A stretch of DNA of 16,810 nt from G039029935 sp039029935 (GCA_039029935.1 JBCCFC010000114.1:1-16810); one strand, 5' to 3'; shown: positions 1 through 9,658, numbered from the stretch's first letter. Made by a program: numbers and translations. The notes: generated by a model not told the origin, from the sequence alone.

Positions 1-39
1 AAGTTTTGTTGGCTTTCGCCTTGGTTTTCGTTTATATTC

Positions 40-60
40 ATGTACGATACTATCGTACAT
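40..60. promoter_or_regulatory. Perfect 21-bp palindrome, candidate operator
   Basis: Two perfect 10-bp arms (ATGTACGATA at 40-49 and TATCGTACAT at 51-60) are separated by a single C at position 50. A short-spaced perfect dyad of this length upstream of a large gene is typical of the binding site of a dimeric helix-turn-helix repressor such as a TetR- or GntR-family protein. I cannot assign the regulator and no such gene is in the window. No convincing -10/-35 pair overlaps it. The ATG at position 40 lies inside the palindrome and opens only a 61-codon frame that is a shadow of the next gene. Confidence 0.5.
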
Positions 61-175
61 CTTTTCCTTTTTAGGAAATTTCTCTTGACCTACTTTCCCC
101 ATTTGTCCAAAGTCCAATCCCAACGCCAACTATGGCCCATTAGCGCATGGCTTCAACGGATATGCAGGCCACGCA

Positions 176-3100
176 ATGTCTCAATGGTGGGATGTCAATC
201 GCCGTTTGGGTGGTGGAGGAGTTGACTTTGTTGTTGAATTTACCGATGCACCTCTGCAGACTGCCACCAATGTGGGCGGGGCCACCGCCTTTGGTGCAGA
301 GCATGATGGCGTTACCTGTAATAATGGCGATGCTGGACCTGCGGGCTGGGTCGATGGTCTCAACGGTGACCTTTCGGTCTTTGATACAGAGAACCAGGGC
401 GATGGTATCTACGAAGGCATCACGCGTGCTCGCTATCGTCTCGCTGAGCGGGTCTATTGGGGTCAGATGCGGCACCCCGATGTCGCTTCAAATGACGCTC
501 GATATTTTGCTCAAGATGTCCTTTTCCAAGTTCAAGTCAAGCAGGATATCAACATTCAGGTCGATGACTCAGAGCTATTTGCCCTCATGGGTCATGCCTT
601 TGGCGAGCTAGACCCCGTGAGTGGCGAGCCAGACTTTGCCCTCTTTGAAGGCCACACAGCTGACCCAGCACCCGACTGCCGACCGTTTGATTCGGGGGAC
701 TGGATTCTCTCGACCAATATGACGACGACTACGACAGGCTGGTGTTCCAACTCCTTTATCGACGATGCCACGAGTATCGGCCCAGACGGGACCGTCTTTA
801 CGGATGTCTCTGACAATGTAGATTGGGACAATAACGCTGGTGTTTGGGAAACTTGGGCTGGCGGCCAACCCAACATGTGGGTACATGCTTCAGGCGCAAT
901 GGCGAAAATTGTTGGTGCCCAACTCAACATCGAAAAATATAATGTGGATGGACTGAATGACATTGCTGACAACGGTCAACTGGTACAGTTCGCCATACGC
1001 CCGTCTGTGACAGGAGCGGAACAAGAAGCGTTAACCAATGTCAGAATCACAGACACACTGCCCAGCTACTATCAGTTTGTACGCTTTGTGCAAATCCCGA
1101 CAACGGGCGGCGCAACCTGTGCTGAAGCAGACAACGTTGTTACATGTCAATACTCAGAGCCAGACCCACTGGTCGATAGCGATCCACTTTTGCCGCAGGC
1201 ATTACCGGGTGGCTGGCCCACAGCAGGGGACGGCTCCTCAGAGGTTATCATTGAGGTGATGGTCCAAGGTGCTATCGCCAATGCAGATAACCCAACCCAA
1301 CTTGCGAACTACGTCAATGCGACCCAGGATGGACTGGCGGCTTGGAACGCTGGCACATCCAGCTTGTCAGGTGCTGTCACGCCCTACACGGCAACAGTAA
1401 CCACCGCCGCCTACTCCTACCTACCGCTGGCCTCCGATGAGGGGCTGATTGTCAAGAGCCTACACGAGTTGGCTGGCCCCTGTGTCGAACATCCAACCGA
1501 AGACCCTATACCAGCCGATTGGGGAACCAACTGTCAGCTCATTGATTATGAGCAGAATATCTCCTACACGCTGACCATCAGCAACGATGGCAACACAGAA
1601 TTTACCAACATTCGTTTTGTGGACGTGCTGCCCTATGTGGGTGATGGGATGACGGAAGCACCATCGAATACGCCTAACCAGAGCAGTTCGTTGCCAAATA
1701 CCACTGGTGATGCCCGCACACCCGCGTCGAACTTTATCGGCACAGTTGAATTCATCACCGTCACCAATGCGATAGCGGTCTTGGTCACGAGCGACCCGCC
1801 TGTGATGGTCTCGCGTGATCCAGAGCGCACATGGACCGACAACACATGGTGTGATGGCATTAGCGGTACGGTGCAGAATGGTGGCGGGGGTAGCTGCCCA
1901 GCCACAGCCGCAGATGTGACCGCAGTCTACGCAGTCATGTCTGGAACCGTTGCCCCCGATGCGATGGGCAGCATAACCCTAGCGCTTGATGTCAACAACT
2001 ATAGCTGTGACGACATCTGGACTAACACTGCTGGTCTGCGCGTCGATGAAATTCTGCTGCCGATTCGCTCGCAGGATGTGAGTGTGAGGCCGGGCTGTTT
2101 GATGCGTGTCGGTGGCTTGCTCTGGGAAGACATCAACAACGATGAAACAGCGGATGCAGGTGATATTCACACCACCTTTGCAGGTGTGGAGGTTCGCCTC
2201 TATGACAACGGTGGTGCGCTGGTGGCAACAACCACGACCGATGCCAACGGCGAATATATCTTTGAGCGTTTGGTGGAGGGAACGTATCAGGTGCGCATTC
2301 CAGACACAGCCACCAATCAGCGCATCTTTGGAAACTTCGTCTCATCCAGTGGTGTAGACCAAGTAGATGGTCAGGTTGACCCGAATAACAACACGGACAA
2401 CGATGACAATGGCTATGCTGATAGCAGTGCTGGCTTCCTCTTCTCGTCGCAGCCCATTGCGCTGATGCACAACGATGAACCGACGGGCGAGAGCGATGGC
2501 ATTGATACCTTGAACGATGAAGCTGAGGCCAATGCGATGGATGGCACGACGCCTATCTATCCTGATGACAACTCGAACCTGACCGTTGACTTTGGGTTTG
2601 TGCCTCATGTGAGCGTGGGCAACCGCGTTTGGTATGATGCCAACGACAACGGCATGATTGATGGCATTGAGAACAGCTATGGCATTGATGGTGTGACGGT
2701 CGAACTACTGGACAGTACGGGTACAAATGCCATCTCAACGACGACGACGGCCAACGGTGGTTTCTACCGTTTTGAACGTGACGACAATGGCGATCTGCTG
2801 CTGGACAACAACTACCAAGTGCGTATCCCCGCCAGCGGCAACATGGGGGCAGCGGGGTCAGCCCTGCCACTTGACGACTGGCGTTCGAGTACGGACACAG
2901 CCGATACCGCCGACCCCAATACGGATGTTGATTCTGACGACAACGGTGTGGGCATCACCAGCGGTATGGACATCACGAGCGGGCAGGTGGGTCTTGCCGT
3001 GCGCACGGAACCCACCCAAACGGTTGATACGGACGATGCCAATGGCAACCTGTCCGTAGACTTTGGCTTCTATGATGTCTGTGACGCTGGGTCGGGTGAT

Positions 3101-6055
3101 TTGGGTGGTAACATCTTCCGCGACTTTGACGCAGATGGTGTCTTTGACAGCAATGACATCGGTTGGATTGAAGGCGTCACCGTCACAGCCTATGACAGTG
3201 CGGGCAACGCCACCACGACCACCATCAATCCAGATGGCTCCTACGATTTCGACGCCATCTTCCCTGCGGTCGTCACCGAGGCGGACTACATCCGGCTTGA
3301 GTTCAGCGGCTTGCCAAGCTGGGCGCAGAGCGGTATGAATGGCAGCAACAATGGTACGACCGTACAGTTCCACACAGCTCCAAGCTGTGGTGCAGATGTG
3401 GCTGTGCAGAATCCAACAGATTACTGTGACAATCCGAACGTTGCGCTTTCCTGTTTCGTCAATGGTGATCCATTAGCGGGTGGCACAGCGGGTACGTTAG
3501 ATACACTTGCCATGTCTGTCTATGGTGTATACACATCTATACAGAACTTCCACTCTGGTACGCCAGATATAGCCTATCGCTCGCCCTCAAAAATTGCGAA
3601 TGCGGAGTCAACAGGGACAGTGTGGGGATTGGCCTATCAAACCACGAGTGGCTATCTATTCTCCTCTGCGTTCCTGCGTCGCCATACAGGGCTGGGCAGT
3701 TTAGGAACAGGCGGCATTTATGTGTCAGATATGAATGGCCCGATCAGCACCACTACCTATATTGATCTTCAATCGTTGGGCATTGATACGGGTGTTGATC
3801 CGCGTACATTCAATGGATCGCCGCTTCCAGCAGACTTTACGGCGCCAAGTACAGATGAGTTTGGCTTCGATGCGGTGGGCAAGGTCTCTATCGGCGATAT
3901 CGATTTTTCTGAGGATCAGAGCCAGCTGTGGTTGGTGAATCTCAATGACAAGCAAATCTATCGGCTCGATATTGGGAGTAATCCCAAATCGACCGGGCTA
4001 TTCACCAATGGCAGTAACAACACGCAACTTTCTAACAGCGATGTGACTGCATACACGATTGATTATGCCGCACTGGTTGCCTGTACCAATGGCGAGCATC
4101 GACCCTTTGCGTTGACCTATCACAACAGCAAGGTCTACATTGGCACAGTCTGTAGTGCAGAGGCGGTTGGCGGCACATCGAGTGATCTCAGCGCAACCGT
4201 CTTTGAACTCGACCCTGACAGCGGTGTCGCAGCCATTGAATATGGGCCAGTTGCGCTAGACTACGCCCGCGAGAAGCACATGTTTAACCCGTGGACAGAT
4301 AGTTGGGCAGATATTTCCTGTGGCACTATAGACTGCCGCATCGGACACCCATCGCCCATGCTTGTCGATATTGAATTTGATGTGGATGGGTCGCTCATCC
4401 TTGGGTTTGTAGACCGCACAGCCCTGCAAGTCGGGTTCAGAAACTGGGATAGCGAAGGCAACACATCGACGATCTATGAAATTGAGGCGCAAGGTGAGCT
4501 ACTGCGCGTGTGTAATGTCAATGGTACTTACTTTCTGGAAGGAACGTCCTCATGTCCTTATCGAGCAGATGCCAATGAATTTTATAACGATGATCAAGGA
4601 AACCATGCCAACCCCACCAATGGCGGTCTTGCCCTCTTGCATGGCAGCGGTGAACTTGTGCAATCAACCGGGAATCCAATCCGTTTTTACTCGGGTGGGA
4701 TTAACTACATGGATAACAGCACGGGCGCCCGCATTGGTGGCTACGAGTTCTATTTTGGTAGCACCTGGAATACTGACACAGGTACGTTTGGCAAGGCGGC
4801 GGGTATTGGCGATTTGGAGCTAATCTGCGCCGCTGCGCCGCTGGAAATCGGCAACTATGTGTGGGTTGATGAGGACGCTGATGGGGTTCAGGACCCTGAT
4901 GAAGAGGCGATTCCAAGTGTGACTGTGACCTTGCATGACAGTGGCGGCACACAGGTTGCCTCTGCGGTCACGGATGGCATAGGCGAGTACTACTTTATTG
5001 ATGAAACTGACCCACGTCTGAACACAATCTACTCGGTGACAGTGCCAGCACACATTGGTGTTGTGCCAACCGCCAGTGCAGTCGGTGGGCTACTGCCAAA
5101 CACAGCCTACAGCATTCGCATCGACCTCAACCAGACCGAGGTCAGCACCTATACGCTGACAACGCCCAATGCCAATTCAGGCACAACGTTGCCGGATGGT
5201 GTGGACTCGGATGCCACTGAGAGCATTGCAGGCTTTGCCGTCATCAACGCCACCACGGGCAATGCGGGTGAGAATGACCACACCTTTGACTTTGGTTTCA
5301 CGCTAGGGCTGCCAGAGGTCGCTGTCGAGAAAATTCTCAACACGCCAGACCCAGTGCTTGCGGGGCAAACCGTGACCTTTACCATTCGCATCACCAACAC
5401 TGGCGACACGGTTATGACTACGCTACCATTGACGGACACCTATAGCACGGCCTATCTGACTTATGTTGGTCTGCACACCACGCCCGAATCGGACACAACG
5501 GCCAACAGCGGGCAGATTGTGTGGAGTGACCTGACGCAAGCTGCACCCAATGGCTTTGGTGAAGACTTTGACCCCGGTGAGGTGTGGGGTGTTGTGGTCG
5601 AGTTTGCGGCGAGATTGGACACAACGGCGTTACCCAACAGCGCAACGGTCAACACGGCACAAGTCTACACACATACTGTCACCGATACCGTGCGCATCTT
5701 TGCACCGACCAATGTCGTGTTGAGCAGCCGCGGGGTTGATGTTGAGAACGAGATGGTCGTGTTGTCATGGTCCACTGCTGATGAGACTGACTTGATTGGA
5801 TTCCATGTGTTGCGACTGGATGATATGGGCGGTGAGCCTGTACGTCTGACCAACGATGAGCAGATGATTCTGGCAGAGGGGTCTGCGAACGGAGCCGGCT
5901 ATCGCTTTGAGGATGTCGCTGGGGATGTTGACGCCAACCATCATTATGTGTTGGAAATGGTGATGGCGGATGGCACACGTCCGCTGATGGATATGGGGGT
6001 GGTGAATCAAGCACCGGGTATCTGGACGGTCTACTTGCCAGTAGTGCGGAAGTAG
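176..6055 (+). CDS. Large exported SdrD-B / DUF11 repeat protein
   Basis: Encodes 1959 residues of an adhesin-like, probably cell-surface or secreted protein. Seen in order: a novel N-terminal region (1-248); DUF11-like beta-sandwiches (about 249-405 and 423-640, with TDTLP and VDVLP signatures); SdrD-type B domains at 644-808, 812-965 and a shorter one at 974-1050, each opening like VGNRVWYDANDNG and two closing in VDFGF, with Asp/Asn-rich loops suited to Ca2+; a propeller-like region (about 1110-1550, GTVWGLAYQ); a fourth B domain (1556-1711); a DUF11 domain (1712-1842); and a fibronectin-III-like end (1843-1959) finishing IWTVYLPVVRK. There is no LPXTG motif or membrane anchor. The start is doubtful. 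ATG 176 has no good ribosome-binding site, and the frame stays open from 89 with coding-like residues (YGPLAHGFNGYAGHAM), but has no ATG, GTG or TTG there and no signal peptide. The true 5' end is therefore shifted, truncated or rearranged. Domain names rest on recognition by eye. Confidence 0.9.
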   Translation: MSQWWDVNRRLGGGGVDFVVEFTDAPLQTATNVGGATAFGAEHDGVTCNNGDAGPAGWVDGLNGDLSVFDTENQGDGIYEGITRARYRLAERVYWGQMRHPDVASNDARYFAQDVLFQVQVKQDINIQVDDSELFALMGHAFGELDPVSGEPDFALFEGHTADPAPDCRPFDSGDWILSTNMTTTTTGWCSNSFIDDATSIGPDGTVFTDVSDNVDWDNNAGVWETWAGGQPNMWVHASGAMAKIVGAQLNIEKYNVDGLNDIADNGQLVQFAIRPSVTGAEQEALTNVRITDTLPSYYQFVRFVQIPTTGGATCAEADNVVTCQYSEPDPLVDSDPLLPQALPGGWPTAGDGSSEVIIEVMVQGAIANADNPTQLANYVNATQDGLAAWNAGTSSLSGAVTPYTATVTTAAYSYLPLASDEGLIVKSLHELAGPCVEHPTEDPIPADWGTNCQLIDYEQNISYTLTISNDGNTEFTNIRFVDVLPYVGDGMTEAPSNTPNQSSSLPNTTGDARTPASNFIGTVEFITVTNAIAVLVTSDPPVMVSRDPERTWTDNTWCDGISGTVQNGGGGSCPATAADVTAVYAVMSGTVAPDAMGSITLALDVNNYSCDDIWTNTAGLRVDEILLPIRSQDVSVRPGCLMRVGGLLWEDINNDETADAGDIHTTFAGVEVRLYDNGGALVATTTTDANGEYIFERLVEGTYQVRIPDTATNQRIFGNFVSSSGVDQVDGQVDPNNNTDNDDNGYADSSAGFLFSSQPIALMHNDEPTGESDGIDTLNDEAEANAMDGTTPIYPDDNSNLTVDFGFVPHVSVGNRVWYDANDNGMIDGIENSYGIDGVTVELLDSTGTNAISTTTTANGGFYRFERDDNGDLLLDNNYQVRIPASGNMGAAGSALPLDDWRSSTDTADTADPNTDVDSDDNGVGITSGMDITSGQVGLAVRTEPTQTVDTDDANGNLSVDFGFYDVCDAGSGDLGGNIFRDFDADGVFDSNDIGWIEGVTVTAYDSAGNATTTTINPDGSYDFDAIFPAVVTEADYIRLEFSGLPSWAQSGMNGSNNGTTVQFHTAPSCGADVAVQNPTDYCDNPNVALSCFVNGDPLAGGTAGTLDTLAMSVYGVYTSIQNFHSGTPDIAYRSPSKIANAESTGTVWGLAYQTTSGYLFSSAFLRRHTGLGSLGTGGIYVSDMNGPISTTTYIDLQSLGIDTGVDPRTFNGSPLPADFTAPSTDEFGFDAVGKVSIGDIDFSEDQSQLWLVNLNDKQIYRLDIGSNPKSTGLFTNGSNNTQLSNSDVTAYTIDYAALVACTNGEHRPFALTYHNSKVYIGTVCSAEAVGGTSSDLSATVFELDPDSGVAAIEYGPVALDYAREKHMFNPWTDSWADISCGTIDCRIGHPSPMLVDIEFDVDGSLILGFVDRTALQVGFRNWDSEGNTSTIYEIEAQGELLRVCNVNGTYFLEGTSSCPYRADANEFYNDDQGNHANPTNGGLALLHGSGELVQSTGNPIRFYSGGINYMDNSTGARIGGYEFYFGSTWNTDTGTFGKAAGIGDLELICAAAPLEIGNYVWVDEDADGVQDPDEEAIPSVTVTLHDSGGTQVASAVTDGIGEYYFIDETDPRLNTIYSVTVPAHIGVVPTASAVGGLLPNTAYSIRIDLNQTEVSTYTLTTPNANSGTTLPDGVDSDATESIAGFAVINATTGNAGENDHTFDFGFTLGLPEVAVEKILNTPDPVLAGQTVTFTIRITNTGDTVMTTLPLTDTYSTAYLTYVGLHTTPESDTTANSGQIVWSDLTQAAPNGFGEDFDPGEVWGVVVEFAARLDTTALPNSATVNTAQVYTHTVTDTVRIFAPTNVVLSSRGVDVENEMVVLSWSTADETDLIGFHVLRLDDMGGEPVRLTNDEQMILAEGSANGAGYRFEDVAGDVDANHHYVLEMVMADGTRPLMDMGVVNQAPGIWTVYLPVVRK

Positions 6056-6089
6056 AGTCCCAGCAAAAATACCCAACCATAAAATAATG

Positions 6090-6131
6090 AAGCAGGCATG
6101 AAAATAAAAAGTTTCTCATGCCTGCTTTTTC
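6090..6131 (+). terminator. Intrinsic terminator after the surface-protein gene
   Basis: A perfect 12-bp stem (AAGCAGGCATGA at 6090-6101 pairing with TCATGCCTGCTT at 6116-6127) encloses a 14-nt A-rich loop and runs directly into a T-rich tract (6126-6130, then CTT). It lies 35 bp after the stop codon of the surface-protein gene and 61 bp before the kinase gene. It should isolate the two transcription units. Confidence 0.88.
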
Positions 6132-6156
6132 TTCGTGTAATACCCCATTTGTCGGC

Positions 6157-6185
6157 TTGATTTTCATCTACCCATCAGGTACACT
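6157..6185 (+). promoter_or_regulatory. Putative promoter of the first kinase gene
   Basis: TTGATT (6157-6162), a 17-nt spacer and TACACT (6180-6185) match 4 of 6 bases at each sigma70-type box. The -10-like box ends exactly 6 nt before the ATG at 6192, so transcription would begin at or next to the start codon and give a leaderless mRNA. The same 6-nt spacing is seen before the paralogous kinase gene at 15611. The box matches are only moderate. Confidence 0.35.
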
Positions 6186-6191
6186 ATCCTC

Positions 6192-9100
6192 ATGATGACG
6201 AATGCAATCAATCGGCATAACACAATTCATAATCGTTACCAACTACACGAAAAGCTCGGTCAGGGTGGCATGGGCGAGGTATACCGTGCCACCGACTGGT
6301 TGACGGGCGATGTGGTCGCGCTCAAGCGAGTCCTCAAACTATCAGAGCATAAGACATCAGCAGATGACTTACGCTTGGCCTTGGCGCATGAATTTCAGAT
6401 TTTGGCAGGTCTGCGTCACCCACACATCATCAGTGTCCTCGACTATGGGTTTGATGAGGAGCGACAACCCTTCTTCACGATGACCTATCTGCCGAGATCA
6501 CAGAACCTTCTGGATGCAGGCCAAGAGTCGTCTTTTGAGGATAAAATTGAACTCATTCAGCAGCTATTGCAGTCATTGGCCTATCTGCACCAGCGTGGTG
6601 TTCTGCACCGCGATTTAAAGCCAGGCAATGTGCTGGTCAGTGATGGAACTATGCGCGTGTTGGACTTTGGACTGTCCATGAATGACCAACTTCGTGGCTC
6701 CAATTCAGCGGGAACGCCTGTGTATATGGCCCCCGAATTGTTTGAAGGGGACGCGCATAGTCGGATGGCTGATTTGTATGCGGTTGGTGTACTGTTCTAC
6801 CAAATGCTGACGAATGAACATCCCTTTGCACCCTTTGATTATGCGTTTCTCGACCGTGTGTTAGATGCAGAGCCGGACTGGACGGGTGTGGGGGTACGGG
6901 TACAGCCGATTTTGGCTCGGCTTCTTGCCAAGACTGTCACAGAACGGTTTGCTTCTGCAACAGATGTGATGACCGCGTTGGCTGAGTCATTGAACCAACC
7001 CATACCGATAGAAACCGCCGCCATGCGTGAGAGCTATCTGCAAGCGGCTACCTTTGTCGGGCGTGAAAAGGAGCAAGCACACTTACTTACCGCCTTAAAA
7101 CAAGCACAGTCTGGCACCGGGTCCGCGTGGCTCATCGGCGGAGAAAGCGGTGTGGGCAAAACCCGTTTGATGGATGAACTCCAGACACAGGCACTGGTGG
7201 CCGGCTTCTTTGTGTTGCGTGGTCAAACCGTTGATGACAGCACGACGCCCTATGGGTTATGGCGCGAGCTGCTTCGTCAATTGGTGATTGCACTCACCGA
7301 AATCGAGGACTTGACTGCCAGCATCCTGTTGCCTTTGGTTCCTGACATTGCCCAGCTAATTGGACGACCAGTCCATCCCGCCCCCGAACTCAATAGTAAT
7401 GCCGCTCAGGTGCGTTTGTTTACCACGTTATCTCGGCTCTTCCAACAGCTAGATAGACCCATCCTTTTGATACTCGAAGATGTGCATTGGGCCGATGTCA
7501 GCTTGCTGCCGTTCCCCTATTTGACAAGGCGGATTGATGATAGACCATTGCTGATATTTGCGACCTATCGTAACGATGAACGCCCCGATTTACCTAACCT
7601 GGTGACAGAGATGACCCACTTTCCGCTGGAGCGGTTATCCTCAGAGGCGATGGCTGACTTGAGTGCGGCCATGCTTGGTGAAGCGGGCAAGCGCACCGAT
7701 ATCCAGGCACTCCTGCAAGAGGAAACAGAGGGGAACGCCTTTTTTGCCGTTGAGGTGGTCCGTAGCCTGGCCGATAGGGCGGGGCGTCTGGGCAATATCG
7801 CCGAGATGATTTTGCCAAAACAGATAATCACCAATGGTATTCGCGGCATTGTTGAGCAGCGGCTCAATCGTTTACCCACTTGGGCAAGGCAATTACTGGT
7901 GAAGGCGGCTGTTGCGGGGCGCACACTGGATGTAGCCCTCATGTCAACGCTCAATACAGGGCTGGACATTGAACACGAGTGGTTGCCGCTGTGTACAGAT
8001 GCTGCTGTTCTTGAATTCCGAAACCAAGGCTGGCAATTTAGCCACAGCAAAATCCAAGATGGTGTACTGATGGTGCTAGACCCAAACGAAAGAATGGCGC
8101 ATCATCAGGAAATCGCCATTGCCATTGAACAACTTTATCCAGCAGATTTGTCGCAAGCCGGACGACTGGCCTTGCATTGGCAGGGGGCAGGAAACACAGA
8201 AAAAGAGTGTCACTATGCTGAACTTGCTGGTGAGCAAGCATTGCTAAACTACGCTCACAAGGACGCATTGCGCTACTATGGCCGTGTCCTCGAACTCATC
8301 GCTCCTGATGATTGGGAGAAGCGATATGAATTATATCAAAAATGCAAAAATTGTCATGTATATATCGGTGATTTGGAAAATCAAATTCATGCATTAGAAC
8401 AGATGACTTTCTGTGCGGATAAACTCGGGAGCGATGCCAAGCGGCTCCAGACCTTGGTCGCCTATGCTGACTATTATCAACGGCATCGGCACAATGATTC
8501 CTTAGAAGAAACAATGGCGAAAGGCAGGATGCTGGCAAAAAAAGTAGGCGATATTGAGCGTGAGTTTCATGTACTAGAGCGATGGACGCTGGCCTTGGGT
8601 GAGCGTCGCCAGCTAGAGGAGGCCTTCCAATCGTTAGCGAAATGTGAAGAGCTAGCCCAGCAATCAGATAACATAAAAATAAATCTAGAGTTCTTGATGG
8701 CCTCGGCAAATTTACATTATTATGCCAATGATTTAGACGCCACGCTATCATTTCAACATGAGTACCTCGGTTTAGCCGAAGAATATGGCGATGTATTTTT
8801 GATATTTAGAGGGGCTGCTAACATGGCGGTCAGCTACAGAACTATAGGGGAATATGATTTAGCAGAACATCATTATCTCCGTGCATTGAAGATTGCCCAT
8901 GAACGGGGTGACATCGGTTGTGAGGTTCTGGTGCAGGTGAATCTGGCCAATTTATATAACGGTGTTGGCGAGTTTGAGCTAGCTCTTGACTTTGGACACA
9001 AAGCCCTTCACAACAGCCAACAAATCGGTCGGTCCAATTTTTATCGAATTGCAATGCTTCATATAGGCTTGGTGCATCATAAGCTGGGTGAGACGGACAT

Positions 9101-9614
9101 CGCAGAGAGAACGCTAGTCGATGGGATAACACTATGCCAGCAGGCATCTGATATGTGGCATGAGGTAAATGGTTGGAACGATTTGGGACATCTGAAAATT
9201 GATCTGGATGAATTTTCAGAGGCACTGAATGCCTTTCAAAAGGCGGAAGCCCTGTTAACCAACATCAATCCAACGACCACATTGGCCGAAACTTGGGCTG
9301 GATTGGCCGTTGCCTCTATGGAATTGGGGCATATCGAGCATGCCAAGCAATATGTTGAAAAGGCGCTTGTGCATATGCGGCCTGAAAACATCGATGGCAG
9401 TTGGACATGGGCAAGAGCCTATTTCTATGTTTGCCATATTCTTGATGAACTTCAAGATGAGCGCGCAGCAACTATCATCCAACATGCACTGGATGCAAGA
9501 GATGCCCGAGCGAGCAAGATTGCAGATGAGACCCGCCGCCAAACCTATTTGCAGCACGTATATGAAAATCAGATGATTGGTGCTCTTTATGAGTTAATAG
9601 TGAAAAGTGAATAG
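6192..9614 (+). CDS. Ser/Thr kinase-ATPase-TPR signalling protein
   Basis: A 1140-aa cytoplasmic receptor-like kinase of PknK/STAND layout. The kinase domain (about 16-270) keeps the glycine loop GQGGMG (23-28), K45, E67, HRDLKPGN (139-146, catalytic D141), DFG (158-160) and APE (180-182), so it should be active. An AAA_16-type P-loop ATPase follows (about 288-640), with Walker A GGESGVGKT (316-324) and Walker B LILEDVHWAD (D430). The rest (about 670-1115) is helical TPR repeats, presumably the ligand or partner sensor. It ends with RRQTYLQHVYENQ, related to the ends of the two other TPR genes in the window. The start matches the paralogue at 15611 (MMTNA against MITNE) and lacks a clear ribosome-binding site. 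The TPR half is much richer in A+T (28% GC at 8341-8400) than the ATPase half (55% at 7141-7200). The last codons and stop fall in GTGAATA-type repeats. Target proteins are unknown. Confidence 0.95.
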   Translation: MMTNAINRHNTIHNRYQLHEKLGQGGMGEVYRATDWLTGDVVALKRVLKLSEHKTSADDLRLALAHEFQILAGLRHPHIISVLDYGFDEERQPFFTMTYLPRSQNLLDAGQESSFEDKIELIQQLLQSLAYLHQRGVLHRDLKPGNVLVSDGTMRVLDFGLSMNDQLRGSNSAGTPVYMAPELFEGDAHSRMADLYAVGVLFYQMLTNEHPFAPFDYAFLDRVLDAEPDWTGVGVRVQPILARLLAKTVTERFASATDVMTALAESLNQPIPIETAAMRESYLQAATFVGREKEQAHLLTALKQAQSGTGSAWLIGGESGVGKTRLMDELQTQALVAGFFVLRGQTVDDSTTPYGLWRELLRQLVIALTEIEDLTASILLPLVPDIAQLIGRPVHPAPELNSNAAQVRLFTTLSRLFQQLDRPILLILEDVHWADVSLLPFPYLTRRIDDRPLLIFATYRNDERPDLPNLVTEMTHFPLERLSSEAMADLSAAMLGEAGKRTDIQALLQEETEGNAFFAVEVVRSLADRAGRLGNIAEMILPKQIITNGIRGIVEQRLNRLPTWARQLLVKAAVAGRTLDVALMSTLNTGLDIEHEWLPLCTDAAVLEFRNQGWQFSHSKIQDGVLMVLDPNERMAHHQEIAIAIEQLYPADLSQAGRLALHWQGAGNTEKECHYAELAGEQALLNYAHKDALRYYGRVLELIAPDDWEKRYELYQKCKNCHVYIGDLENQIHALEQMTFCADKLGSDAKRLQTLVAYADYYQRHRHNDSLEETMAKGRMLAKKVGDIEREFHVLERWTLALGERRQLEEAFQSLAKCEELAQQSDNIKINLEFLMASANLHYYANDLDATLSFQHEYLGLAEEYGDVFLIFRGAANMAVSYRTIGEYDLAEHHYLRALKIAHERGDIGCEVLVQVNLANLYNGVGEFELALDFGHKALHNSQQIGRSNFYRIAMLHIGLVHHKLGETDIAERTLVDGITLCQQASDMWHEVNGWNDLGHLKIDLDEFSEALNAFQKAEALLTNINPTTTLAETWAGLAVASMELGHIEHAKQYVEKALVHMRPENIDGSWTWARAYFYVCHILDELQDERAATIIQHALDARDARASKIADETRRQTYLQHVYENQMIGALYELIVKSE

Positions 9615-9657
9615 TGAACAATCAACCCTTCAACCCTTCAACCCTTCAACCCTCCAC
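9606..9657. repeat. Composite GTGAATA / CCTTCAAC array between convergent genes
   Basis: Two GTGAA(TA) units are followed by a short linker and three exact CCTTCAAC octamers (9627-9634, 9635-9642, 9643-9650), then a decayed CCTCCAC. The first part supplies the TAG stop of the kinase gene, and the array fills almost the whole 44-bp gap to the stop codon of the convergent nuclease gene. The 21 bases at 9606-9626 recur exactly at 11591-11611. No hairpin terminator is visible here. Confidence 0.85.
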
Positions 9658-9658
9658 A

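Noticed and set aside
3..74. End of an upstream membrane-protein gene
   Set aside because: The frame encodes a hydrophobic stretch ending at TAG, but only 23 codons are visible and the palindrome overlaps it. The evidence is too thin to annotate.
40..225. 61-codon ORF on the plus strand
   Set aside because: It starts inside the palindrome, overlaps the surface-protein frame and has no recognisable protein features.
2858..3373. 171-codon minus-strand ORF, and other long antisense ORFs inside the surface-protein gene
   Set aside because: They lie fully opposite recognised SdrD-B domains and reflect the biased codon use of Asp/Thr-rich repeats, not real genes.
5679..6167. 162-codon minus-strand ORF crossing the terminator
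   Set aside because: It runs opposite the C-terminal domain and the terminator hairpin, has low-complexity His/Ser/Arg-rich content and no family resemblance.
9615..9658. Bidirectional terminator between the convergent genes
   Set aside because: Only direct repeats are present, with no inverted repeat or T tract.
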